This document shows, piece by piece, positions 33,471 to 41,201 of a DNA stretch of 48,038 nucleotides. Numbering within the stretch: position 1 is the first letter of the stretch; every line of letters starts with the position of its first letter. The stretch is from assembly GCA_003485325.1 (NCBI GenBank), contig DMZI01000016.1, positions 62,550-110,587 on the forward strand, given 5' to 3'. Made by a program: the position numbers and the translations under genes. The notes below the pieces were generated by a model. It did no database searches and was not told where the DNA came from. It was given only the letters and a program-made list of their open reading frames with translations. This DNA is from Desulfotomaculum sp. (lineage in GTDB: Bacteria; Bacillota; Desulfotomaculia; Desulfotomaculales; Nap2-2B).

Positions 33471-34178
33471 TTATTTTTTGGCTCCGCTTTCCGGTATGCT
33501 GATATTCCCCCTGGCCAAAGAGGCGAAATACCAGGCAACCATCCCGGCCATGTACAAAAAAGCGCCTGTTTTGTCATATCTTTCACCCTTTGCACCAACC
33601 CATTCCCCTTTTAATTTGGTTGCGGTCAGAAAAAGCACCGTAACCCCGATTAAAAAGACGAAGTAAAAGATCGATTCCCACCCGAGCCGGCGGTTAAGGA
33701 TACCGCCAAGTACAGGACCGAGGGACAGGCCTGTATAAACGGCGGCAGTGTTGATGCCGAGTACCTTGCCCCTATCACTGGGGGGTAAACTGCTGTCAAA
33801 ATAGCAATGTTTGTACTGAAACTCATGGCGGAGCCGACCCCCTGCATCACCCTGAAGGCAATCAATGATTTCGTTGACCAGGCTGTTCCGCAAAGCAGGG
33901 ACGATATGCAGAAGATTGACAGACCGGAGAGAAATACTTTTTTCCTGCCGATAATATCACCGAGCCTACCGAAGGGGAGCAGGAGGGCGGCTGAGGTAAG
34001 CAGGTAGCAGCTTATAATCCAGCTGGAGCATAACAGCGCTGCTGCCGAATTTCGCTCCTATGGAAGGTATGGCCAAGTTAACCGCGTTGCTTATAAAAGG
34101 GGTGGAGAAAAAAGCCATGGTTGAGACGACCAGCGCATACTGCCTAACAGATTTTTCAAGGTTTTCAATTTTGTCCAT
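33471..34178 (-). pseudogene. Broken and truncated MFS drug-type transporter (EmrB/QacA-like)
   Basis: Joined across two frameshifts the text reads as the first half of a multidrug-type MFS permease: VRQYALVVSTMAFFSTPFISNAVNLAIPSIG in pieces, LPFGRLGDIIGRKKVFLSG (motif A), FRVMQGVGSAMSF (motif B), SDRGKVLGINTAAVYTGLSLGPVLGGIL (motif C). One extra base lies in a GG pair near 34025, and one base is missing from the G6 run at 33780-33785. It then stops at 33471 with about six helices instead of 12 or 14, so the C-terminal half is lost as well. The start ATG at 34178 follows GAAGGGA. Confidence 0.8.
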
Positions 34179-34309
34179 AAGCATAATCCCTTCGGCGGCG
34201 TTTTCACAAATCATGGCAGGTTGGAAGAGCAAAGGTAAGATTATTAATGTGCAGCGCACCGGACCTTGACATGCCAGACGGCCTTGTATAGAATCTTACT
34301 ATATAAGTG

Positions 34310-34505
34310 AATAATTCATGCAATCAGGTTTCCGGAGAGATCCGTGACTAAGAGGGAAGACGGTGTAAATCCGTCGCGGGCCCGCCGCTGTAATCGGGGA
34401 CGAAACCGGTGATAACCACTGCAATGTTCATAAACTCTGAGGAACTTGCGGGAAGGTATCGGGAATAGGTTGAACCGAGAGCCAGAAGACCTGCCTGACT
34501 AGCTT
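34310..34505 (+). ncRNA. Cobalamin riboswitch upstream of metE
   Basis: The sequence has the expected order of cobalamin-aptamer elements: GGAGAGATCCGTGACTAAG with GGGAAGACGGTGTAAATCCG (split blocks of P3), GGGCCCGCCGCTGTAATCGGGGA (the core with the L4/J region), a variable arm, GGGAAGG, and the B12 box as GAGCCAGAAGACCTGCCT near 34479-34496. It lies on the metE strand and ends about 155 nt before the gene. Known behaviour is repression of metE when B12 is present, since the B12-dependent enzyme MetH can then do the work. Confidence 0.92.
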
Positions 34506-34561
34506 TAATTCTGCATCTTCGGAGGCTGAGATGTTGATAACAAGTGATGCGCGGTCTTATT

Positions 34562-34610
34562 ACGGGCTTCCTTCTAAACATCTAAAGTTAGCGGGGAGCC
34601 CGTTTTAATT
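34562..34610 (+). terminator. Rho-independent terminator between riboswitch and metE
   Basis: ACGGGCT at 34562-34568 pairs with AGCCCGT at 34597-34603, with additional TCC/GGG pairing inside, and is followed by TTTAATTTG. Its position after the aptamer suggests ligand-controlled transcription termination of the metE transcript. Confidence 0.75.
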
Positions 34611-34660
34611 TGTCCGGTTTTTGCGTTTAATCAATGATAACAAGAAAGGGGTATATAATT

Positions 34661-36946
34661 ATGATGGCGATTTCAGCAAATCTGGGCTTTCCACGTATTG
34701 GCGTCAAGCGCGAACTAAAGCATGCGATCGAACAGTACTGGACTGGAATTATCAGTGAACAGGAATTAAAAAGGACGGCGGCGGAATTAAGGCAAAAGCA
34801 CTGGAAATTGCAGCGGGATCATGGGATATTACACATTCCTTCCAATGATTTTTCCCTTTATGACCATGTGCTTGATACAGCGGTTATGGTCGGCGCAGTA
34901 CCGCCAAGATATGGCTGGCAAGGTGAGACAGTCAGCCTTTCTACATATTTTGCCATGGCACGCGGGACAAGTGATGTTACCGCAATGGAGTTGACCAAGT
35001 GGTTCGATACCAATTACCACTATATTGTCCCTGAATTTCACGCCGGACAAACATTTTGCCTGGCCTCCGCCAAGCCAATCGACGAGTTTAAAGAAGCGCT
35101 GGCGCTTGGCATATTGACGCGCCCCGTCATACTCGGGCCCGTCTCATTCCTGATGCTTGGAAAGAGCGTTGACGGGCCTTTTTCGTTGGGCCAGTCTTTA
35201 AGCAGGATACTTCCTGTTTATGAATCGGTTATTTCCCTGCTTGCAGGCGCCGGAGCCGAATGGATACAGATTGATGAACCCGTTTTGACCCTGGATCTGT
35301 CACAGGAAGTAATGGATGCGTTTCCTGATGTTTACGCGCGGCTGCATCGTGCGGCGGCGTCCGCCCGGATATGCCTGGCTACCTATTTTAACAGTCTGGG
35401 AGATGCGTTGTCTATGGTTTGCCGGTTGCCCGTACAGGCTCTGCACGTTGATTTGGTAAGGGCGCCTGAGCAAATTGATCAATTATTGCATTCTGTGCCT
35501 GAGACTATGTGCTTATCCCTGGGGATTATTGATGGGCGAAACATTTGGCGGACTGATCTTGATATCGCGCTTGCTATGCTGGAGCGGGCCAAAGACATTC
35601 TACCCGGCAGACAAATAATGGTTGCTCCATCATGTTCACTAATTCATTGTCCCGTCGATCTGGCTGAAGAGAATAAAATGGATGATGAGACAAAGGGCTG
35701 GCTGGCTTTTGCAACTCAAAAACTGGACGAAATATCTGTACTGACAAAGGCTCTCAATGACGGACACGAAGCGGTAAAGGAAGCATTGTTGGAGAGCAGC
35801 AGACGAGTACAAAGCCGAAGACAGTCCCCCCGAATTCATCAACCCGCCATACAGTCGCGCGTTGCATCTGTTGACGATTCGATGCTGCGCCGAAAGAGCG
35901 CTTACTCCGCCCGGCGTGAACTGCAGTATTCGTTTCTGCGCCTGCCGGCGCTGCCTACTACTACCATCGGTTCTTTTCCGCAAACAGCCGAAGTCCGTAC
36001 TATGCGCGCCGCTGCAAGAAAGAGAGAAATCACCGGTGAACAATACAGGGTATTTTTGAAGAAAACAATCTCTGAGGCCATCCGTTTTCAGGAGGAGATC
36101 GGATTGGACGTTCTGGTGCATGGTGAGACAGAGCGTAACGACATGGTGGAATACTTCGGAGAGCAATTAAATGGCTTTATGTCCACGCAAAACGGGTGGG
36201 TGCAAAGCTACGGAACAAGGTGCGTCAAGCCGCCGATAATCTTTGGTGACGTTTCCCGTTCATCGGCAATGACAGTGGACTGGATTTCATATGCGCAATC
36301 ACTTACAAATAAGCCTGTCAAAGGTATGCTTACAGGGCCAGTTACCATACTTCAATGGTCATTTGTCCGCGATGACAAACCGCGTCAAGATATCGCATTT
36401 CAACTGGCGCTGGCGCTGCGTGACGAAGTGGAAGACCTCGAAGCGGCCGGCATCAAGGTCATCCAGATAGATGAACCAGCGCTGCGTGAAGGACTGCCTT
36501 TACGGCGTAAACAGTGGCCGGCTTATCTTGAGTGGGCGGTAAATGCTTTTAAACTGGTTTCGTCCGGTGTGCGTGACGATACGCAGATTCATACGCATAT
36601 GTGCTATAGCAATTTTAATGACATTATTGACTCAATTGCCGCATTAGACGCGGATGTTATATCTATAGAGGCTTCCCGGTCCAATATGGAACTGCTGCAA
36701 GTGTTTGCTCAATTTCAATACCCTAACGAGATTGGTCCGGGTGTTTATGATATTCATAGCCCCCGTGTGCCTTCAGTTGAAGAGATCAGCAGTCATCTTC
36801 ACAACGCATTGGCAGTTCTGAATAGCGGGCAAATATGGGTAAATCCGGATTGTGGGCTAAAAACACGCGGCTGGCCTGAAGTAAGAAAATCCTTGAAAAA
36901 TATGGTTGCCGCCGCCCGCTCGGTGCGTTCAGCGTTATTAAAATGA
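34661..36946 (+). CDS. metE: Cobalamin-independent methionine synthase (MetE)
   Basis: MetE transfers a methyl group from 5-methyltetrahydropteroyl-triglutamate to homocysteine without B12. From the ATG at 34661 the protein has 761 residues, as expected. The N-terminal half starts with NLGFPRIGVKRELKHAIE, and the catalytic C-terminal half begins near FPQTAEVR. Zinc ligands are visible as HMC in IHTHMCYSN (about residue 650), E in ISIEASRS and C in NPDCGLKTRGW. An ATG at 34634 is in frame, but AAAGGGG at 34645-34651 serves 34661. The gene is under a B12 riboswitch. It is followed at 27 bp by dut, then thyX and a flavin oxygenase, with no terminator seen between. Confidence 0.95.
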   Translation: MMAISANLGFPRIGVKRELKHAIEQYWTGIISEQELKRTAAELRQKHWKLQRDHGILHIPSNDFSLYDHVLDTAVMVGAVPPRYGWQGETVSLSTYFAMARGTSDVTAMELTKWFDTNYHYIVPEFHAGQTFCLASAKPIDEFKEALALGILTRPVILGPVSFLMLGKSVDGPFSLGQSLSRILPVYESVISLLAGAGAEWIQIDEPVLTLDLSQEVMDAFPDVYARLHRAAASARICLATYFNSLGDALSMVCRLPVQALHVDLVRAPEQIDQLLHSVPETMCLSLGIIDGRNIWRTDLDIALAMLERAKDILPGRQIMVAPSCSLIHCPVDLAEENKMDDETKGWLAFATQKLDEISVLTKALNDGHEAVKEALLESSRRVQSRRQSPRIHQPAIQSRVASVDDSMLRRKSAYSARRELQYSFLRLPALPTTTIGSFPQTAEVRTMRAAARKREITGEQYRVFLKKTISEAIRFQEEIGLDVLVHGETERNDMVEYFGEQLNGFMSTQNGWVQSYGTRCVKPPIIFGDVSRSSAMTVDWISYAQSLTNKPVKGMLTGPVTILQWSFVRDDKPRQDIAFQLALALRDEVEDLEAAGIKVIQIDEPALREGLPLRRKQWPAYLEWAVNAFKLVSSGVRDDTQIHTHMCYSNFNDIIDSIAALDADVISIEASRSNMELLQVFAQFQYPNEIGPGVYDIHSPRVPSVEEISSHLHNALAVLNSGQIWVNPDCGLKTRGWPEVRKSLKNMVAAARSVRSALLK

Positions 36947-36973
36947 CTGAGACGAGAGGGGAAAGCATCTGAA

Positions 36974-37438
36974 ATGAGCTGCAATTCTGTTAAAATTAAC
37001 GCAATTCCCTTGCAGCATATTGTAGCGCTTCCAAAATACGCGCACGAAGACGGTGGTGACGCTGCTGCGGATGCATTTGCTGCAGTTATAGAGCCGGTTG
37101 ATATTCTTCCGGGTGAAACCTGTATCATACCGCTTGGTTTTAAAATTCAGGTACCGGACGGCTTTATGCTTGCCATACTGGCAAGATCGGGACTTGCGGC
37201 AGAAGGGATCCAGGTCCCCAATTCGCCGGGAGTCGTAGACGGTAACTACCGCGGAGAAGTATGCGCGTTATTATATAACAGCTTAAGAGATAAAGTTTTC
37301 ACGGTCAGTCGCGGGGACCGTATCTGTCAGGTTGCTCTTATTCCTGTGTTTAACATCAAATGGAATGTGGTAAACGAACTGCCGGAAACATCGCGTGGAG
37401 CAGGGGGGTTTGGCTCTACGGGGACCGATATAAAATAA
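36974..37438 (+). CDS. dut: dUTP diphosphatase (dUTPase)
   Basis: The enzyme hydrolyses dUTP to dUMP and pyrophosphate, keeping uracil out of DNA and supplying the thymidylate synthase encoded next. The 154-residue protein has the trimeric dUTPase motifs: 1 as AADAFAAV (diverged from AGYDLxA, Asp kept), 2 as ARSGLA (usually PRSGLA), 3 as GVVDGNYRGEV with the uracil-binding Tyr, 4 as RGDRICQ and 5 as RGAGGFGSTG. The divergence in motifs 1 and 2 resembles phage versions. GAGGGGAAAG precedes the ATG. It sits 27 bp after metE. Confidence 0.9.
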   Translation: MSCNSVKINAIPLQHIVALPKYAHEDGGDAAADAFAAVIEPVDILPGETCIIPLGFKIQVPDGFMLAILARSGLAAEGIQVPNSPGVVDGNYRGEVCALLYNSLRDKVFTVSRGDRICQVALIPVFNIKWNVVNELPETSRGAGGFGSTGTDIK

Positions 37439-37473
37439 TGTTAAGCGCAATATCAACGAAAGGAGAAACAAAT

Positions 37474-38277
37474 ATGCAATTCAGGCTGGTAAAAGTTGCA
37501 GGAGTAGATGACGCGATCATCTCGCTGTTTATGTCGAAAAGGAGTTACACTTGCGAGAAAGCTGATAATGTCCGCCGGACAGTCGCCAAGTATTCAGACC
37601 ATGCAGGGTTCATTCATCTGCCCGACAATGATACGCAGGAAACCGCCCAAATCCGCGATTGGCTGGAAAATATCACAAAATATGGCGCACAATTGGGCTA
37701 CAAACGAAATCATGAAACCATTCTGAGGTTTATTGACTTTACAGTGGAGACTGTTGGTTTACACAAAGCCGGGATGGGTGATCTCGACGCGCATGCGCAG
37801 AGGATGAATAACCGTATTGTAAGATCGTCGTCCAGACTTGCTGAGTTTGCCAGCGGCGAAAAGAGCGAGTTTTACGACGAAAAGGTAATGAGTGTGGGGG
37901 AAGTTATAAGCCTCATGCGGGAAAGCAAGGCCGAAGTAAACATACCGGAGACTGTAGAGATCAATGGTGTTGATTACAGATTTAACGGTTTCGGCTATAT
38001 CAGAAAGGGTTATTGCGACGACCAGGATGTTATACGGGGCACATATATGCTTTCAATCCCAAGCGACTCTATTTGGAAAGCCGATTTTATAGGAATGAAA
38101 CATATTTATGCCATGCGGAATAAACACACCCACGCGCATCCTGAGCTAAGAGACGGTATGGAGCAGGTAGCCGGGCAGATTGAACAAGCGCTCCCGATAG
38201 TGGGGAAAGCGATTACTAACGAATGGGTTAATGGTGAGTGGGTTCATGTGAGTGAGACGGAGTTTAAAAAACGTTGA
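37474..38277 (+). CDS. thyX: Flavin-dependent thymidylate synthase, phage-type ThyX
   Basis: ThyX makes dTMP from dUMP with methylene-tetrahydrofolate, FAD and NADPH. The 267-residue protein resembles a divergent ThyX group that I associate with Firmicute phages: VAGVDDAIISLFMSKRSYT, ETILRFIDFTVETVGLHKAG, then DAHAQRMNNRIVRSSSRLA in place of the usual RHRxxSxNExSxRY, and FIGMKHIYAMRNKHTHAHPEL as the C-terminal active-site helix. Lack of the canonical motif lowers certainty, but the dut neighbour supports it. The frame can be read from 37360, but AAAGGAG at 37460-37466 sits just before the ATG at 37474. The longer reading overlaps dut and is rejected. Confidence 0.75.
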   Translation: MQFRLVKVAGVDDAIISLFMSKRSYTCEKADNVRRTVAKYSDHAGFIHLPDNDTQETAQIRDWLENITKYGAQLGYKRNHETILRFIDFTVETVGLHKAGMGDLDAHAQRMNNRIVRSSSRLAEFASGEKSEFYDEKVMSVGEVISLMRESKAEVNIPETVEINGVDYRFNGFGYIRKGYCDDQDVIRGTYMLSIPSDSIWKADFIGMKHIYAMRNKHTHAHPELRDGMEQVAGQIEQALPIVGKAITNEWVNGEWVHVSETEFKKR

Positions 38278-38316
38278 CCCGCGGTTTCAGTGTGAAAATC
38301 AATAAGGAGGATAGTA

Positions 38317-39405
38317 ATGGTTTCATTGAGAGAGATCGGCTTAAAAATAGGTGACCTATCCGCCGGATTGCCGATTATTCAAGGCGGTATGGGTATCGGA
38401 ATTTCTTTAAGCGGGCTTGCGTCAGCAGTAGCCAACCAGGGCGGTATAGGAGTTATCTCTGCTGCGGGAATTGGAATGTCAGAACCGGATTTTTTAACGA
38501 ATTACCTTGAGGCTAATCTCAGGGCGATCAGAAAAGAGATCAGAAAAGCCCGTGAGCTTACCAGGGGAATTCTGGGTGTAAACATAATGGTAGCCTTGTC
38601 AAATTTCGGTGACATGGCTAAGACTGCTATAGAGGAAGGTATTGATATTATTTTTTCCGGGGCAGGCCTTCCATTGAATCTCCCTGCGTTCATAAAAAAG
38701 TCATCTGCTACAAAGCTTGTTCCTATTGTTTCTTCCGCAAGAGCAGCGAGTCTTATTGCTAAAAGGTGGTTGGAGAACTATCAATATGCTCCGGACGCTA
38801 TTGTAGTAGAAGGGCCAATGGCAGGCTGCCACCTGGGATTTAAAAGCGAACAAATCACCGATTCCACTTATAAATTGGAGAAGCTTGTTTCTGAAGTGAT
38901 TGATGTGGCAAAAAAGATCGAAGAAAAAGCAGCAAAACCTGTCCCTGTTATCGCGGCAGGCGGTATCTATACAGGGGAAGATATATATAAGTTTATTCAG
39001 CTCGGAGCTTCCGGAGTACAAATGGCGACACGGTTTGTAACAACGGAGGAATGCGACGCTTCTATAGAATTTAAAAACACCTATATCAATTGCAGAAAAG
39101 AAGATATCGTAATAATAAAGAGCCCGGTTGGCATGCCTGGAAGAGCTATAATAAACGAGTTTATCAATGATGTTAACGCAGGCGGCAAAAAACCTTATAA
39201 ATGTCCATATCACTGTATAGTTACCTGCAATTACGAGTCGAGTCCTTATTGTATTTCTCTTGCGTTAATAAATGCCAAAAAAGGGATAATGAAACACGGA
39301 TTTGCTTTTGCAGGCGCAAATGCTTATAAATCGGAGAAGATTGTTTCTGTTAAGGATCTGGTGAATTCATTGGTTAAAGAGTACGACAGCGTTGCTGTAA
39401 TTTAA
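38317..39405 (+). CDS. Nitronate monooxygenase / 2-nitropropane dioxygenase-like flavoprotein
   Basis: The 362-residue TIM-barrel FMN enzyme has PIIQGGMGIGISLSGLASAVANQGGIGVIS in pieces at the N-terminus (the IQGGM FMN-binding start), GVNIMVAL, FSGAGLP, VVEGPMAGCHLG (the histidine-containing active loop), IAAGGIYTGEDI and GASGVQMATRFV (phosphate-binding). This is the NPD family, which includes nitronate monooxygenases and FabK enoyl reductases. The insertion with PYKCPYHCIVTCNYESSPYC is Cys-rich (four cysteines), which I do not know from FabK, and a metal or Fe-S role is possible. The start follows AAGGAGG. It lies 39 bp after thyX and is probably co-transcribed. Confidence 0.85.
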   Translation: MVSLREIGLKIGDLSAGLPIIQGGMGIGISLSGLASAVANQGGIGVISAAGIGMSEPDFLTNYLEANLRAIRKEIRKARELTRGILGVNIMVALSNFGDMAKTAIEEGIDIIFSGAGLPLNLPAFIKKSSATKLVPIVSSARAASLIAKRWLENYQYAPDAIVVEGPMAGCHLGFKSEQITDSTYKLEKLVSEVIDVAKKIEEKAAKPVPVIAAGGIYTGEDIYKFIQLGASGVQMATRFVTTEECDASIEFKNTYINCRKEDIVIIKSPVGMPGRAIINEFINDVNAGGKKPYKCPYHCIVTCNYESSPYCISLALINAKKGIMKHGFAFAGANAYKSEKIVSVKDLVNSLVKEYDSVAVI

Positions 39406-40013
39406 TTGTTTTGCTTGAAGTAGTCTTTGGCTAAAAAAGATAAAGATCCGTGCAGCCCTTCACACTTAGATGTTTTTAAAGTATGGAGTTCAGGCAAAAA
39501 AAGACAAGCCACTGTCTAATTAAAACAGATAGTCCAAGACTACAAACAACGTTATATAATTATATTTAATATCCAAGTTCCAATATCAGCCGGTAAGATT
39601 TTGTATAAATAAAATAGTGGATTTTACTGTGTGGTTTATGATACTATGCGCCTGCCTGACGAAAGATAGGCAAAGAGATTTGATAACAACAAAAAAGAAA
39701 AAGAAATGAATCTGAGTAAATACAGCCGTTTTAACGCTTACTCCGATGCTTTAGCGCCGAAAATTTTGAAGGAAGCTTGTTTACCTATAAAATAGGATGC
39801 CGTTATGCACAAGTGAGCGACTTTGCGAAGTTGAAGATGCAGCAACCGGCGAGGCTTCTTTAATAACTTAAGCCTGACCCGCTACCGCATTTTTTCTTTG
39901 CAGGCACATATATCCTTTGAAACTATTTTGTCTTTATTTTATAATGTTTTGTGTAAATCAGATTCCGGAAATATTTAACCCCGGATTTTCTTTTTTAGGG
40001 GAGGCAATTCTAG
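39406..40013. other. Gene-free 608-bp stretch
   Basis: I see no coding frame with a ribosome site. Short possible stems are GCCTGAC-GAAA-GATAGGC (about 39653-39670) and AGGCTT/AAGCCT near 39853-39876, followed by GCATTTTTTCTTTG near 39888-39901. A leader or a terminator is possible, but nothing can be named. A GGGGAGGC ribosome site at 39998-40005 serves the next gene. Confidence 0.45.
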
Positions 40014-41000
40014 GTGAAAAGATCAAACGCTTTGCGCGTATTATTTGTAATTCTATTGTTATTTGTTTTTACAGGTTGCGGTTTAGCGAAAGATTCAAGC
40101 GTTATGAATAGAAATGTGACGGGTAAAGATACAACTGAAAAAAGAATCGTATCATCGGAAAAACCCGCTTCAGATAAGATTGTGACAGAGGCACCAGTTT
40201 CAGAAAAGATCATGATATCGGAAAAACCAGTCTCAAATAAGAATTATAGTCAGTTAATCAAACAAATAAATGAATATACGATGACGCAGCCGGGATTCTA
40301 CGGTATCTATTTTAAAGACCTTGATTCAGGCGCTGTCTTTGACATCAACGGCAATGAACCGATTACGGCGGCCAGTCTCGTTAAAGTGCCTGCAGTCCTT
40401 TACCTGAATACATTAATCGACCAGGGAGAACTAAATTGGGATGATACGGTGGCATATGAAAGCGGGGTGGATTACCAGTCCGGCGCCGGAACTTTGCAGT
40501 TTTCCGCTCGGGACGGGGATGAATATTCATTGCGTACACTGGCCAATCTTTCAATAACGGTCAGCGATAATATAGCCTACCGGATGATTGTGAGGAAAGT
40601 CGGCAAGGATAATCTGGCTAATTTCATGCGCAGCCTTGGCGGTGAGACAGTATTCCCGGGTGGCTGGAACATTACTACTGCTGAAGATATGGGCAAGTAC
40701 GTTGAGGCTATCCTTAAATTTAACGAAAAAAATCCGGAAATGGGTCAAAAGCTTTTATATGACATGGCTCATTCCATTTATAACGTCGGGCTGAACGGAA
40801 GGATCGATAAGTCTGTAACGGTTTCCCACAAGGAAGGGGACGTTACGGGTGTCGCAAATGACGCTGGAATTGTTTTTGCCGAACGTCCCTATATTCTCGT
40901 AGTTCTGACAAAAAATGTGGACGATATAGACAGGGGTTTTGAAAGGATCGCGGAAATCTCCAGGATTGTTTACGATTATCATATTAATGAACCGGCTTAA
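40014..41000 (+). CDS. Beta-lactamase-like (class A fold) serine hydrolase lipoprotein
   Basis: The 328-residue protein has a lipoprotein signal (hydrophobic core then FTGC, Cys about 22). A linker of repeated SEKPxSxK units (about 45-76) precedes the class A beta-lactamase/penicillin-recognising fold: SLVK (about residues 122-125, the SxxK nucleophile), SDN in TVSDNIAYRM (about 183), and HKEGDVTG (about 271) in place of KTG. The glutamate of the omega loop is not obvious, so true beta-lactamase activity is uncertain, and a cell-wall role is equally likely. The start is GTG at 40014 after GGGGAGGC. A terminator follows at 41030. Confidence 0.82.
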   Translation: MKRSNALRVLFVILLLFVFTGCGLAKDSSVMNRNVTGKDTTEKRIVSSEKPASDKIVTEAPVSEKIMISEKPVSNKNYSQLIKQINEYTMTQPGFYGIYFKDLDSGAVFDINGNEPITAASLVKVPAVLYLNTLIDQGELNWDDTVAYESGVDYQSGAGTLQFSARDGDEYSLRTLANLSITVSDNIAYRMIVRKVGKDNLANFMRSLGGETVFPGGWNITTAEDMGKYVEAILKFNEKNPEMGQKLLYDMAHSIYNVGLNGRIDKSVTVSHKEGDVTGVANDAGIVFAERPYILVVLTKNVDDIDRGFERIAEISRIVYDYHINEPA

Positions 41001-41029
41001 AACTAGTCAGGGTTAATGAAATAAAAAAC

Positions 41030-41050
41030 GGCGCATCAATGCGTCTTTTT
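41030..41050 (+). terminator. Rho-independent terminator after the beta-lactamase-like gene
   Basis: GGCGCA-TCAA-TGCGTC forms a 6-bp stem (one G-T pair) with a 4-base loop, followed by TTTTT. Confidence 0.8.
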
Positions 41051-41106
41051 ACTTGATTTCCCGGAGAAGATCTTTATTAACTGCCGCAGCGTTTTAATGA
41101 AAAGTA

Positions 41107-41170
41107 ATGACAAGGGGACGGGGTTGTTGACACATGTATTCTTGTGTCAACAACCCCGTCCCCTTGTCAT
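41107..41170. repeat. Perfect palindrome with 27-bp arms, REP-like
   Basis: Arms 41107-41133 and 41144-41170 are exact reverse complements around the 10-base loop ATGTATTCTT. The arms hold the block AAGGGGACGGGG, which resembles GGGGACGG-type REP repeats seen in many clostridia near IS200-like REP transposases. It lies between the convergent beta-lactamase-like gene and carB and may also serve as a terminator for carB. Confidence 0.9.
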
Positions 41171-41201
41171 ACTTAACACACAATTAAACAGTTTTTTATA
41201 T

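Noticed and set aside
39650..39700. Cyclic di-GMP riboswitch-like text (GACGAAAGATAGGCAAAG)
   Set aside because: Only the GAAA loop and a GCAAAG piece match; the second conserved arm and the GCACAGGGCAAACC-type start are missing.
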